Assembly (NCBI GenBank): GCA_034190875.2
Contig: CM067343.1
Span: forward strand, 14,997,073 to 15,061,072
Direction: 5' to 3'
Source of the DNA: Urechis unicinctus
Taxonomy: Eukaryota > Annelida > Polychaeta > Xenopneusta > Urechidae
DNA: 64,000 bases
The position numbers and the translations under genes were made by a program. Under the pieces are notes generated by a model that ran no database searches, was not told where the DNA came from, and was given only the letters and a program-made list of their open reading frames with translations. Shown in pieces: positions 27,030 through 41,330 of the stretch. How positions within the stretch are numbered: the first letter of the stretch is position 1; each line of letters opens with the position of its first letter.

Positions 27030-29000
27030 ATTGTGATGTAATATATTTGATGTTATTTCTGTGATGAGATGTTAATTTAGGAAGGATGACAGCTATCAAC
27101 AATCATCGTGTTTTTGAGTGAGTGGCGTTGTTCGGGATGTAGTCCACAGAAAAAGTTTTAATAACGAGGGCTGGTCCAACGAAATTGACCTGTTATACTA
27201 TATAAGTAAATTATACTCTGGTAAATGGGTTCCGATGATGTGTCTTTGGTATTTTATTGGTTGGGTATAAAGAAATGGACCGAAAGACCTATTAGCCCGA
27301 TTTCCTGACCATAGTCATGCCGATTGCGATTAAGTAAACACCCGATCAATACTATCTGTACACCATCAGGGTAGGAGGATAACAAGTAATTATTACTGGG
27401 AATAAGCTTATACCAGTGTAGTCTGATTTTGCAACCTGACAGATTTTTTCCCCCTGATATGAGAATATTATTGGTCATTTGTGTTGGCATATCAGTACTA
27501 TTCCTTCTTATATTCATTTTAAGTATACAGCTTCACGTTGGCTTTATTTTGAGGGTTTGCCTCGTCACTAATGTCTGCTGTTTGAGAGAAGAAATAATTA
27601 TTTGAGAACGAGTCTGCATATATTAAATATGAAAGCCACTTATAATAGATGCGATGAGCATTAGATAACACTGTAATTGATAAACTACGACGTATCGTGG
27701 CAATGCATTCTGGCAACATTACGCGCAGACCCCAATGTCTGGATACAGCAGATTCACAAACTAATGCTACATTTAACAATATCACATCTGCTAATGGATG
27801 CTCCGTATACTAAAATGTTAATAGTCAGTTGATTATGGGCGTTGTTGTCACCTTTTTGCTGCGTGCTATCAAGTGTTGAATGGCGACAGCAATGCGCATA
27901 ACAGCTTACATCCTCTTCATGGGAGGTAATTAACATCGCTGCACAGCATGGTTTGTGTCATAGCTTCACTTATTAACTATGATTCCTGTTGATAAATATG
28001 TCGTCAGACTTCACAACAACAAGAATGTTTTCTATTCGGGCAATATTGTTCCATGCCTAGAACTTTTTTGTTCTCTTTCGCAAATTGACAATATTTGCAC
28101 AGTGATGGTTGGATAACGTTCAAGTAATGCAATGCGAACGGCAAAATTACACCATATCTGTTTTTGAGTCGGTCTGTTGGCCCTCTTGGCTATATCCAAC
28201 CCAAGGACTTAATGAGGCATCTTTGGAATGAAGCACACAATTTGCAGCATTTCTCTCCTAAATACATTATGCGGTATTCGTGGGACGAGATGTTCATACC
28301 ACATAGTGATTGACCCCTAGCATTGTGCACAGGTTTTGCTTTTCGAGAACCTTCTCTCTTTCAACATGGTGTAGTGTATAAAGTAAGATAATCAGACACT
28401 GGGCTGAAATAAATGTTAAGTTTTCGACAGCTTGCAAACAAATCAGTGCATCATAATTCTTAAAGGCGTCGTTTGCAGACGTCAATACAAATTGGAATAT
28501 GGGCTATATGTACTTCTGTCATGGCCGGCAGAAAGCCAATGGGTAATGAGATACACATAGCAACTGTTAAACACTCCGAATCTTGATGAGAAGGTCTTGA
28601 GTCGAATTTTTGAGCTATGAGAGCATTTATTGCCTGTCTAAATGTTACAGCTCTGTTTTTTAAGCAAATTATGAGTTCGCACAAGGGTTTCTCACATTGT
28701 CACGAATAATAACACAGAGTGTCAGCAAGGTTTCTTGAATCGGATCTCGACATGGATAAAGTGTGTCAACTGCATGTTTATACTGCAGTTTTTCCTCAAG
28801 ATAATCGCGCATAGGTGTTATGATATGCATAATGAGTGACCGTAACACTGACGTCATAATCACTTAACCCCATTAAGATCATAGAGATCACACAGCCAGC
28901 GTAGCAACGGCCGTGTTGATTTGCAGCTCATTTCCCGGACACATTGGTCACTGCCTCTTTAAATTTTGTAAGAATAATGTATTTTATCTAGACTAATTAC
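27030..29000 (-). other. Block E, reversed copy in T2
   Basis: This is the T2 counterpart of 16,930-18,900. It differs visibly more from T1 than the flanking parts of the duplication do, with many substitutions and small indels. It keeps open minus-strand stretches at 28,460-28,684 (CLTVAMCISLPIGFLPAMTE) and 28,669-28,863 (MHIITPMRDYLEEKLQYKHA). Confidence 0.45.
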
Positions 29001-29765
29001 CCCACATCGAATAGGTGGTGTTAATATATGGCATGTATGTTATTAGCAGGCTTTTCGGACAAGGAAATTACCGCCCCGATGGCACACAAGGTAATGCTGA
29101 TTAACGTGGCTGTCTTTCTAACAACAGCAAACGGGACCGCTCAATGCTTTTGCAGACAATGGATCATGTTACTTGAAAGAGGGCTTGCTCGGTGCATGTC
29201 AGCTTCAAGGCCGTCACGTCAAAATACTGATCCATCCATTTGAGGTCATACACGGAAGCAGATTGAAGATGTTGATTGCATGGCATCATTATCTTCTATC
29301 ACCCGGGCTTATTATTTATATATCATCATATCAGCACCTGTTGTGGAATATTACAAAGAACTTCTCCAGATTTGACATAATTACCTCCCGAGAATTAGAA
29401 GTCAAGTTATGGAGCCCGATATCCTCTATATACTCTTTGTACACTTGCGTTCCTTTTACTTGTTCAGGCCTTGATGCGTCCTCCGAAATATGTCTTGCTG
29501 CCTCTGTTTATTGCGTGGCAAAACGCTCGGTTGTCATGGAGCGTTGGTCTGTTTCAATACCGCTCCACGTATTCTTGGAAAACTAGAATATACCTACATT
29601 CAATTTCAGGCGAATATTGCTTGCCTGAGATATGCCTACAAGCCAAGCACCTACTATGCTGTACGTCGACCACAGTGCGCTGTGTCACTGCTCATCGCCA
29701 TGAGAGGAACAACATTGCAGTTGCGAGATATATCACACAGACAGAGCGTATAAAGTTTCATCATG
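29000..29765 (-). repeat. Block D, reversed copy in T2
   Basis: This is the T2 counterpart of 18,900-19,680. It lacks the 2-base insertion of T1 but has an in-frame stop in the SHTRKQIEDV segment. It keeps VPFTCSGLDASSE and the same two overlapping open frames in shifted form. Confidence 0.5.
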
Positions 29766-30880
29766 AACTCACCATAACACATCACAGGCTTAGGCTAAGC
29801 ACTCCATATCATTGACATCATATTATACAAAAGAAATCGACATACCGTACCATATATCTGACAACTGCAACATACCGTATCATTGACATCGCCACTTCAT
29901 ACGTTATCTTTGACATAGACTCACCATACTACATCATTGACATTGCTTCACCACACCGTGGAATAGACCTCCACAAACCATACTACATCTTAGACATATC
30001 CGAATCATACCATATCTAAGACCACCACATCACTGACATAGCCTTATCAATAAACTTAGTCTTCTCTGTATCGCAAATAATGACTCACCATGCATGGCCT
30101 CAGCAAACCGCATTTATGATAATCTCACACGATACTACAACTCGGGCATGGCTTCATCGTACCACATCGTGGACCTCACTGCCGCCACATATATTGAATG
30201 CAGGATGGTATTCATATTACATTTTGGGATGCATTTTCTGAGCGCAGCCGATGGTGTTGTCACTCCACGTACGTTGTTAGATATGTGTAGTCGTTGCCCA
30301 TGTGTGATACGTGATCACTGGTTTAGTGGAATTGAGCGACGTTTATATTGATAAATATACATGTTAACATCAGCTAGCCATCGTCACAACTGTGCTAAAA
30401 CCCAATTGCAATTGCTGGGTAGTCGCGCAGTACAGTCCATCGGTCAAGTTGAGTCGTTAATTGTGGTTTTCACAAGCTCAATCCCCAAGTGCAACATTCC
30501 ACCATGCGCCCTTTGGTGTTACCCGTTTGTCAGTAAAGACTTTCTGTCAACATTTAGTAGTTGAATGCAATGTAAGATTTACAAGCTAATGGCGGGAAAC
30601 CTTTGTACTGCTTACCGTCCAAAGTCAATTTTCAAAGCATCAACATATTAAAACTGATCGATGTCGACCAGTTAGCCGATCAAGATCAGTTATTTTATCG
30701 AGTGTTAGATCGCTCACTTGTGTCAGTTTCACGCACTTCTATTTTTACTCGGTCCCGAGTTAATGGACTTAATACACCAGGCAAAGGCACCTTTGCAATC
30801 ACCACTTGTCTTTCAGACGACTGTCATCTAGCAAACTACAAACAGAATATTCGCTAGTATGAATTATTTGGTTAATTAGT
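29765..30880 (-). repeat. Right arm of the large inverted repeat
   Basis: This is the reverse complement of the block seen at 7,640-9,430, 35,800-37,900 and 49,440-50,300. The T2 end falls inside it at 30,605, and 30,606-30,880 is arm sequence outside the duplication. Open frames of 84-114 codons in the arm are not conserved in the left arm. Confidence 0.7.
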
Positions 30881-31139
30881 TGCAATATTATCCTGAATAA
30901 ACAGAAATGTTTCATCGTTTTAGTGATCATCAATGGTGCCTTTGAAGATGCCGTACCTATGTCATTGTGCGTTGCTTGGACCGTGCTATTGATCTGTTAT
31001 GCAGAAAATAGTTTGGGGAAGTCTCGAATTCGAATTAAAAGCTGCTGCTGCTGTTGCAAAGGAGGGTTTGGCTATCGACTCGGTAACATGAAATATATAG
31101 CACTTATTCATACAAGTACTAGTCAGAGGTTTATTTGCG

Positions 31140-31780
31140 CATTGGTTACCAAGTGTACAACAAACGACAGGGAAACACGCGCTTGGCTAGCCTTCTGTAA
31201 CGTAACATGATTCATTGTCCTCAACGCCTATGAGTGGTCCTCCTATCGAGTAGCTCTGGCACATAAGAATGCTGGCGTAGATTAATTCCCTCCAGTAGTT
31301 TAATGGTTATTATTCGAGACAGGAGTGTCTATGGAAATTGGTTATTCCCAATCTACTACAGCGGACCACTATACCTTTTGACATCGGACATAAGGTGCAG
31401 TTGGTCACTTGATGTTTAATATGCAAACAATAATGGTTTACGACTAATAAGTTATTAGAAAGAGACCAGTAAACATGACCACAAACGTAGCGTTTCATGT
31501 TGCTAGAACAATAGACATGTCTATCATCAATCATGTACTTTCACCGTGTCTCATCGTAAGGTGGCGACCCCTTGTGATTTTCTCACAACTGAAAAAACTG
31601 CTAATGACATACACACCATATATTAACACCACATATCCAATGTGGGAAAATTAGCGGGCACAAGAGCAGGTTCAGTCTCGATAATTAAACCATTTCTTCT
31701 ACATTTAAAGAGGTAATGACCCCGGTTGCCCGGAAATGCGCTGCACAATTGACACGACCGTTGCATCTAATAGTTGATAG
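31140..31780 (+). repeat. Block D remnant after the inverted A arm
   Basis: Sequence around TGATTCATTGTCCTC (31,208) and GAGACAGGAGTGTCTA (31,317) matches the D copies at 14,265, 39,295 and 51,057. The stretch 31,550-31,760 matches 39,520-39,720. It is strongly diverged and has no supported gene. The stretch 30,880-31,140 just before it holds only a short match (AGCTGCTGCTG) to the end of the 1.2-kb block of A1. Confidence 0.45.
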
Positions 31781-34700
31781 CCTAGTTTATGTTGATCCCA
31801 ATAAAAGTAAAATATTTATATACGACGAGGGAGCGCGACAAAGTATGTATCGTGCTGTTTATGCCCATGATATGATCAGAATGATCAGTCTCTGACTGTA
31901 TTCTGCCAGAAAATCTGATATATCGGTCTCAGCTAGTGCAAAAGCTAGGTACAGAAGCTGCCCAAGCCAGCCTAGGCATGATTTCATATTGCTATTTTTA
32001 CTCTGTTTTACCTCACCAATAAATTATAGAATACACAGCTAATGAAAACGATATATTAGTAGAAGCACAATATTCATCATATTTTGTCACGAAACTAATT
32101 TAAACACAAGCGACATTTATGTTTGTATGACTCGGAAGTGCGCTGCTATCGAATTACATCATGAAAAGCTATATTAAGCATGGTTCTCTTTGTAGGTTCC
32201 TATTTCCGTGCAAATGCTCCTTACAACTGAATAATGAGACGGTACAAGAAAACAGCACAGCATACAGCCTATATCTTACTCATTACGCTGCCACTTGATG
32301 TTTCCATTGATAGATAATATATGAGCTTATGAATGGCGTCAATCACTAGCCGCTTAAACGCCGGAACGCTTAATGGGGTAAATGATTATGACATCTGTTA
32401 AAAAGATATTTCATGCACACAACTACCACTTCTACCAGCGTGGCTCACCCATTTGTATGATCAGCGGAAATGTGGGACAGCCCTCGTGAGAACGCATATA
32501 TTTTTTTTTAAACGTAGTTGTAACATTTAGACTGGCAATGAATATGTTCAAGTATCCGGCACAAGATCAGCCAAACAACATTCTGCGCGTTTGACAGTTT
32601 GTATATGTATATCATTACATGTTGGTTTACTGTTGACCATTATAGAAGGACCTAATACCAATCTTCGAATAGGCTTGACGTCTACAATGTAAGCCTGTAC
32701 TAATTATGATACATTGGTCAGGCTTGTTTGGCAGCCCATGTAAAACTACAAATTCATTTCGGCCCAGTGTTTTTTTGCTAACATCTGATGAATTTGTTTT
32801 ATACACTTCACAATGATGAAAGTGAGCAGCTTTGAGAAACACATTAGCGGTGCAAGATTTAAGGGTGTCATTCACTATGTGGCATCAACGTGTAATACCA
32901 ATAACACCGCATAATGTATAAGGAGCGAGCTGCTGCTGTAAATTGTATGCCTGAAATACTGTGCTTAATTTCAAGATGCATTATTGGGCACTGAGATTGG
33001 ATGTATCAAAGAAGGCCGGCAGACAGACACAAATACGGATATGGTGTTACGTTGCTTTTTGCGCTGCCTTACTCGAACGTAATCAGCCATCACTCTACCA
33101 ACATTAACAATTTGCGGAAGAAATCAAACAAGTTCTCATCATAGTGCATTATTTGGGTAGTCTGGCTTGATATTCATAAACAAAAACCGTAACTAACTAG
33201 ATTTGCACAAGTGCCACCGCATGTCTTCGAATGGCAAGTTGGACGACTAGCAATACAGTATCAACAATATTACACAAACAAATGTTATCTCTAAACAAAA
33301 TGAATACTTGACCTATTATTTCAGCAATCGCGACTGTGATTGCGCCTTGTTTACATAACGTAAGGTTGGTGTTAAGGCACCCAATGTCTTAACACGTTTA
33401 CGATAGATGTCATCGAGGGGAGCTTGTAACGCGCACTATTTTAGGATAGATGTCACAAGCTTCTGCCGCTTAGATGCTTTGACATGACCACTTAGCCAAT
33501 TCAATGCAATACCAAGGGAAGCTATTAATGTATCTGGGCGATTACACAAGGTTTGGCGTACTTTAATATGTCGAGCTTGAAGAAAGCCTACTCGCTAAGC
33601 TGACGCAGACGAAAACATTCAAACTAAGCGTTATTGTTCCTTTTTTTTACTGTGAATGCTTAAAATACTGTTAGAATCATTATCACGAGGCCAATTTCAA
33701 AATACTGACAAAATTTCATGTACGCTAATAAAGCCGTTCCAGAGATATCAGCGAGGAGAAAACTCGTAGGTACTCTAGAACACATGTCATTAAACATAGT
33801 ACAAAATAGTGAAAGCAAGTATTTTATTTTTACTGTTCCATGCTACGAAAGTTGCTTGTTACAACCATGCCATCCATATAACCGTAACTGCAACTATCTT
33901 TGGAAGACATAATAAGAGAAGCTATAACGCTAAGCATGTTGTGTTGCGTTGTTAATTACCTACCACGGTGAGGACGACAGCTCTTGTGCACTTTCATGCG
34001 GATATTCAATACTTCATGTCATACATAGACAATACCCAATATCTGCTGACCACTTACATTGCAGAAGTATGAGCAGTTTACAACAGCAGCTATGTCATTG
34101 TTAATTGTAGCATAAGTAATAGAATCAGCTGTGTCGATAAATTGGCTTCTGCTTCTGCTACATAGGATAGCTACTGCATACACTCTAGATTCGTTCGATA
34201 AGTGACCAGAATTTGTGTTTCTACCAATATGAGCGATGCAAACCTGTTAAGAAAAGACAACAAGTAGCTGTATACTGTCCCGATATATGTACTAAAGAAT
34301 AGTACCTGCATGCAAACACAACGGACCAATAATATTCGCAAACCAGTAGGACAGAATCTGTCACATGGCAAACACAGTCTCAACTATAACTTGGAATCAT
34401 CCTACCCCAAGGAACAGATTGAGTGGGTGTTTACTACATCTCTAACTTTAATGGCATTAATTGTATTGCTGGAAATGGTGGCGTATTGTATTTAACAGAC
34501 AATGTATCATTAGGAATGATCACTGTTAATTTGGCTTAAGGCTCCATGTTTCGATCAACATAGGTTTACATTTTGCAGAGTTATCATCAACGATTTATGC
34601 ATCATAGCTACATCATAAACACAATTACTGCCATATAATATTCTTCTAGGGGTCATACCTCTTATTGTATAACATTGCGAAAGCATAACAGGTCATTCTT

Positions 34701-35150
34701 CTTTGACAAGCTCTCATCATCACAGCGTTCTCTGTGGAATACATCCCGTTCGACGGCCCTTATTCAAACACATGATGATTGATAATAGCTGCAATATTGT
34801 GAAATTTAACTGCATATTTTAATACATTTTAGCTGGCGGATGGAATAACGGTTTGCAACTGCCATAAAGATGTATTGGACAAATAGTTTACTGAGGGTTT
34901 ATCCCCAAAGACAGCCGAACCATACATTATTGTTCCTAAGTGATAAACATCTGTAACATAACAGATATCTCGCAGCCAATAAATATTCATGCCACAAAGC
35001 TTTAATCAAACATTAATACTACCCACTAGCTTTCCGGTGCCACGACATGTTATATATAACAAACTAACTTTGCCAGACATTCCATAAGGGTAATACTTAA
35101 TGAGGAATAATTTCTTAGATGATACAAAAAAAGAATATGATGAATGAAAT
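31780..35150 (+). repeat. Block E-related sequence, diverged forward copy
   Basis: The left part (about 32,340-33,960) matches block E in order, and the right part (about 34,180-35,100) matches 11,120-12,060 in T1. Both are strongly diverged. The motif ATATCTCGCAGCCAA followed by AAATATTCATG near 34,970 recurs at 11,935 and 42,670. No receptor sequence follows it here. Open frames are short, and none is conserved enough to call a gene. Confidence 0.5.
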
Positions 35151-38065
35151 TACATGCCAACTCCTGTAGGAGATGTGATATGTGTCAAAATATATCTGCT
35201 GACCTGCTACAGTAGACCCTGGACTCTGCGAGTGTAAAAAGCTAAGCCGAGATTGTACAAATATAATATGTTTTACATATCGGTATCAGGACCTAATTGC
35301 CCCTGGCACAAGTTTAGTCAAGCTCTAGAAAAATGTTCCGGCAGTAATTTTTAACACTCTTGCTCCATCAGGCGAACAGTCCTGACGGAAATCTTGCGAT
35401 CAATAAAGCAGTGACATTAACTACTGTTGATCCTAATCTACACATTGTAGAAGACATTTCTTGCATTACTTCTGTTGGAGCATGTGATTGCTGATAGTGT
35501 TCTCTCACTAAGTTCAGTGGGATCTAAGATTGCTAATAATGCTAAAATATTTGATTGCATGATATAAAAGGAATTTTACGTCTGCTCTACTTACATGAAA
35601 TGAAATAAAGTGGGCTCATATATTCAAGTTGGTGGTTAGGGGTGGTGGTGCCGTATATCTGACAGCATATATATTGCGCAAGGCATCATTATTGGTTTGC
35701 TGAACATCGAGGGCCATTAATGTTAATGCGGTGATTTATTGTTGTCATGGTCCAAGTAACACATAAACGACGTCTACTAAGGCACACTTGATGAGCATCC
35801 AAACGATCGAACATTTTGGTTTAATCAGGAGAATATTGTGATTAATTGAGCAAATCCTTCATACTAGCCAATAGTTGTAGATTACTAGATGACATTCGAC
35901 TGAAAGATAAGTGGTGATTGCAAAGGTGCCTTCGCCTAGTATATCATGTCTGTTAACGTGGGACCGAGTAAAAATAGAAGTGAGTGAAACCTGACGCAAG
36001 TGAGCGATCTAACACTCGATAAAGTAACTGATCTGGATCGGCTAATTGGTCGACATTGACCAGTCTTGGTATGTCGATGCTGGGAATATTGACTTATGGA
36101 CGGTTAGCAGTACAAAATTTTCCCGTCATTAGATTGTAAATCTTACACTGTATTCAACTACGAGTAAACGGGTAACACCAAAGGGCGCAGGGTGGAATGT
36201 CGTACTTGGGGATTGAGCTTATAAAAACCACAATTAATGACCCAACTTGACCGATGGACTTTACGCAGCGACTACCCAACAATTGCATTTGGGTTTTAGC
36301 ACGATGGTGACGACGGCTAGCTGTGGATAACATGTATATTGAACCCAGCTTCAATATAAACCTCTCAAAATTCCATTAAAGCAGTAATCACGGTTCACAC
36401 ATGGGTAATGACTACACAGGTGAAACAAAATACGTGGAATGACAACGCTATTGGCTGCGCTCTGAAAATGCGGCATAAAATTAAAAATGCATACTATCCT
36501 TTATTCAATACATGTGGCTGCAGCGAGACACCTGTTCACAATGCCGTTTATTTACAATAATTGTACCAGTATAGTTGTCAGTATAACTAGAGATGGAAGG
36601 TATGGAATTATACATCAGTTAGCTGGCAAGACTAACGCTATCAGCGACCAGCAAGTGACGATTACTGTAGTGACACCTACCATACTTAGCTTGACAAAGA
36701 GAGGAAGCTAATTGAGTAACTACCCGATGGATCATTAGCATATGCGCTATATGAAGGTGATTTGATTATGATAATTCAGTGTGGGGCATATCGACTGCAG
36801 TTACGATGCATGGCAGCTAGCAGCAGTCACTCTCATCCTTTGACAGTGCTACGTATGAACATACATAGCTGCCTCTGACTAACACAACAAGGATGAGGAG
36901 AATATGAATATGTCATAGCGAGGCGAAGAGGGTCAGGACTAGGTGGGCTACATGATCAGTCTAGACATTCAGTTGTCACCTCAAATTACAAATAATAGCC
37001 GCTTATAACGAGAGGCGGCTCGGGTGTTCTTTATGGTGTGATTTGTCGCTCGTCGTGAAGTTATATGGTTCTGCCTTGGTGAAACGATGTTGAGTGGCAC
37101 AGTGAGGTCCTCTCAATGATGTGCTATGGTTAAGCCATGCCAATTATGTGCTATGGTGGAAGCCTAGATTCATATATATCATGGCTCAGTATAGATGCGT
37201 CAGTACATACGTGTTGTGATGAAGCCCTGTGCATGTGTGTTGTAGTGAAGCCCACATGACGTGTTGCGGTGACACCTTACATAATGTGTTGTGATGAAGC
37301 CCTGTACATGATGTGTTGCGATGAAGCCCTGTTGGTGATGTGTGATGAAGCCTCTGTACATGAGGTGATGTGGTGAAGCCCTGTACGTGATGTGTTGTGA
37401 AAATGCCCTGTACATGATTTGTTGTGATGAAGCCCTGTAGGTGATCCGTGTACTAAAGCCCTGTACGTGGTGTGCTGTGATGAAGTCCTGTACATGAGGT
37501 GTTGTGGTGAAGCCCTGTACGTGATGTCGTAAGTTGCAGCCATGTCCAAGATGTGGGACAATGACACAATGGTACGATGAAGCAATGCCCGAGTTGATGA
37601 CCGTGTGAGATCATCATAAATGCGATTGGGTGAGGCCATGTATGGTGAACCGATATCTGAGATACTGAGTGTTAAGGCCATGAAGACTATGTGGATTGAT
37701 ACGTCCATGTCAGTGGTGTGATTGGGTTAGATCATGCCAAGGGGGTGATATGGTGAGGTCATGTTAATTATGTTTTATGGGGATACCACGTCAACTACGT
37801 GGTGTAGTGAGACCATGTTAATGATACTGTATAAGAGGATATGTCTACGATATGGTATGATGCCAATATGTCACTGATATGGTGAGTTCAACTGTAAGTA
37901 CTTGTTACTGTCGCTGCGGTTTTCACACCTCGGCGGCCTTGATTCTGTAGGTACTGTGTTTACACTGAAGCAGTAACTGGCTACTTAGCTCAAGCTCTCA
38001 ATATTTTGCTAACAAGGGTTTTTCATTGGGTGTATAAGCGTTTCAAGAAATGAACGAAAGATAAA
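35150..38065 (+). repeat. Diverged copy A3 of the h-A-minisatellite block
   Basis: The segment matches about 7,050-9,600 in order: block h near 35,165-35,420, the 7,640-8,580 block near 35,800-36,750, the minisatellite from 37,080, and the conserved stretch with the sequence CAACTGTAAGTACTTG near 37,890 that also ends the A1 array near 9,420. Divergence is much greater than between A1 and A2, so it is an older copy. It is followed by block D at 38,640. Confidence 0.8.
37085..37880 (+). repeat. GATGAAGCC-type minisatellite, A3 copy with the longest 27-bp run
   Basis: About a dozen degenerate units of CCCTGTACATGATGTGTTGT followed by GATGAAG lie between 37,200 and 37,530. The looser units seen in T1 follow. 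The 143-codon minus-strand frame across it is a product of the repeat. Confidence 0.75.
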
Positions 38066-38639
38066 TGACTGAACGCCTGGTGCGAAAGTTGAGTGCAGCC
38101 TTGAGTTCCGATTACGGAGAGGCGGTATGGACATATAGTGCCAAGTGGATGGATGAGGACACTGTGATATTGACGGGGAGCGAAATGCTGACCTCTCGTG
38201 TATTATTATTATTATTGTAGCGCAGTATAATTCGCTGACTAGGAATTGATGTCAAAACAATATATCCAGGTTAGTAGCAGCTTTTCAGTGATGCTGCTGT
38301 TATGGCGGGGAATCTCAATGACGATCCTCTTCCATCAATCAATTTTCACGCATAGCTATCGCAGCATCATTTATGATTCATAATAGCCCATTGTTATATC
38401 GATAACAAGAGACGTCATTACTTATCACCAATGCCAGCCACACACTTGCTCACAAAAATTTCCTAGTCTCGTCCCATACAGACTTCCGTCTTGTCTTGGT
38501 TTCTATGAAGGCATTACCCGACGCACACGTCTCAGCATGCGCATTTACGTCCAGGAAGTACATCGGATTTATACTGTGATAAGAGTATTTATCATGTCTG
38601 TATGATATATCTGGCAACTAAACCTTACCTCCATTCATG

Positions 38640-39720
38640 CCGATGAGCAGTGACACGGCACCCTGTGGTCGACGTATTGCATAGTAGGCGCTCAGCTTGC
38701 AGGCATATACCAGGCACGCAATGCTCTGCTGATACTGAATATAGGTGTATTCTAGTTTTCCTAGAATACGTGGGGCGTATTAAAACAGGCCAACGCTCCA
38801 TGACAATCGAGTCTTCTGTCGCGCAATTAACAGAGGCAGCATGATATTTTTCAGAGGAGGCATCACAGCCTGAACAAGTAAAAGGGACGAAAAGTACAAA
38901 GAGGACAGAGGGGATATCATGCTCCATAATTTGACTTTTGATTATCGGGAGACAATTATGTCGAAGGTAAATCTCGAAAAGTTCCTCGTAAAAAATCCTC
39001 CAACCCTGCTGATATGATGATATATAAAGAATAAGCCCGGCTGACATAAGCTATTGACGCCAGGCACTCACTCAACATCTTAAATCTGCTTTCTTGTATG
39101 ACTACAGAAGAAGGAATCAATCTTGTGACGCGACAGCCTTGGAGCTGACATGCACCGAGCAAGCCCCCTTTCAAATAACATGATCCCATGTCTGCAATAA
39201 CATCGAGCGGTGCTCCGTTCGAATAGCAACGACACAAAACAAAGCTGGGGTAAGTAAATTTCCGTCAGTAAGTTTATCAATGACAATTATTCGAGACAGG
39301 AGTATCTACCGAAATTGGCCATCCCCAATCTACTACAACGGCCCTTCATGCCGTTTTATATTGGTCATAAAATGAAGTTGGCTACTCCGTTTTTATTACA
39401 TCAATACAAGTGGATGTTCTACAAAGAATTAATCCCATATAGACGGGTTAACAAGGCCACCAACGTAGTGTTTGCTGTTATTAGAAAGACAGCCACGTAA
39501 GTAAACATTTTCCGTGCCTCGTCTTAAAGTAGCCGACCCCCTGCGGTATGTTCCTTGTCTTGATATACTGCTAATAACATACATACCTTATATTAACACC
39601 ACCTATCCAATGTGGGGTAATTATTCTAGGTTAAAATCATCATTCTTACAACATTTAAAGAGGCAGTGACCAATGTTGCCGAGAAATGAACTGCAAATCA
39701 ACACGACCGTTGCTTCGCTG
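38640..39720 (+). repeat. Block D, forward copy after A3
   Basis: This older copy has the same order as T1. On the minus strand it keeps SRHKIDSFFCSHTRKQI near 39,080-39,160 and VPFTCSGCDASSE near 38,850-38,890. These are shared with reversed copies at 19,100-19,400 (SICSHTRKQIEDVDC, VPFTCSGLDASSE). Confidence 0.55.
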
Positions 39721-41330
39721 GCTGTGTGATCTCGGGATGCTTAATTGGGATAAGTGATTATGACGTCAGTGAAAAGGTTACTGTTGATGCACATCGCTAC
39801 ACCTATGCGCGATTACCTTGAGGAAAAACAGCAAAATAAACACGCAGGGCATTAACTCTAGCCAAGTCGGTATCTGATTCTAGAAACTTCGCTCTCTCTT
39901 CGTTATTATCAGTGGCAATGAGAGAAACCCTTGTGAGAACGCATACCTTTTTTAAAGACGAAGCTGTAATATTTAGACAGGCAATGAATACGCTCATAGC
40001 TCACATATTCGACATCAGTCGAAGTGTTTAAAAACCTGCAGTTGTTATGCGTATCTCATTACCTATTGGCTTACTGCCGGCCATGACAGAAGTACATACA
40101 GCCAATCCTGCAATTGCCATTGACGCCTGCAAAATACGCCTGTAAGAATTATGATGCGTCGATTTGTTTGCAAGCTATAAAATAACATTTATTTCAGCCT
40201 ACCGTCTGATTATCCCACTTTTTGCACTGCACAGTGTTTGAAGAGAGCGGGTTCAACAAACACAAAACCTGTGCACAATGTTAGGGGTTAATCACTATGT
40301 GGTAATAACATATCGTCCCACGAATACCGCATGATGTGTTTAGGAGAGAGATGCTGTAAATTGTGTGCCTGATATATTATGCTTCATTCCAAAGATGAAT
40401 AATTTGGCCCTAGGGTTGGATACAGCCAGGAGAGTAAACAGGTATGGTGTAGTGTTGCCGTTCACATTACCTTACTTGAACGTGATCCAACCATCACTGT
40501 ACCAATACTGTCAATTTGTTAAAGACAACAAATAAGTTCTCGGCATGGAGCATTATTGCCTGACATTCCTGTTGTTAAGAATTCTGACGGCATATTCATC
40601 AACAGGAAACATAGTTAATAAGAGAAGCTATGACACAATCGACGCCGTGCATTGACATGACGTCCCATGAAGAAGATGAAAGCTCCTGTGTGCTTTTCTG
40701 TCGCCATTCAACTTAAGTGACAACAACGCCCATTATCAACTAACTTTTCACATTTCAGCAGTATACACAGCTTACATTAGCAGCTGCGGTATTGTTAAAT
40801 GTAGCATTAGTTGGTGAATCAGCTGTATCTAGACATTGGGGTTGCTTACGCGCGGTACGTTTCCCGGATGCATAGCCACGATAAGTGGTATTTTATCAAC
40901 TACAACGTTATATAATGCTCATCTTTCATCTTTCAAACAGCCAGCCGCAATAATTACTTGTTGTACTCCTACCCCGATTGTGTGCAGACATAATGGATCG
41001 GGTGTTCCATTTTTCGATCCATTTCAGTTTACATTTTACGACTTTCTCCCCTACAGATTCGCAAACCATAGCCACTTCATCAGAACCCATTTACCACGGT
41101 ATCAAGTACTTTCAGTGTCGTAACTCAAATGCCGTTTATAATATAACACTACGGAAGTATAACAGCTCATTTTCGTTGGACCTGCCTTTATTACTTCAAC
41201 GTTCTTTGTAGACTACATACTGACCAACGCCACTCGTTCATACACACGATTATTATTAATAGCTGTCACCCTCAATTAACATCTCATCACAGCAATAACA
41301 ACAAATATACTACATCGCAATAGTAAACAG
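39720..41330 (+). other. Block E, forward copy with recurrent coding-like segments
   Basis: Translated segments recur in other copies. MHIATPMRDYLEEK near 39,788 matches MHIITPMRDYLEEK in reversed copies at about 18,700 and 28,820. FRQAMNTLIAHIFD followed by MRISLPIGLLPAMTEVH near 39,975-40,110 matches FRQAINALIA and SLPIGFLAAMTEVH at 18,354-18,647 and 28,460-28,684. A later stretch near 40,455-40,560 matches CNVAVRIALLERYPTITV at about 18,000. The frame breaks between segments, so this is either a multi-exon gene or a fossil one. No known family is recognised. The receptor remnant on the minus strand follows, so the two converge. Confidence 0.45.

Larger units (their letters stand above)
20516..30605 (+). 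repeat. Tandem duplication copy T2
   Basis: This head-to-tail copy of T1 is 10,090 bp long. The loss relative to T1 is mostly at 23,045-23,480, where about 2.2 kb of T1, including the T1 receptor pseudogene, is replaced by about 0.43 kb of patchwork sequence. There is a roughly 50-bp insertion near 25,075. After 30,605 the inverted A block carries on to about 30,880, which is the original right-hand flank of the unit before duplication. Confidence 0.9.

Noticed and set aside
37277-37708. 143-codon minus-strand frame
   Set aside because: It runs through the 27-bp minisatellite, and the frame is not kept in the T1 array.
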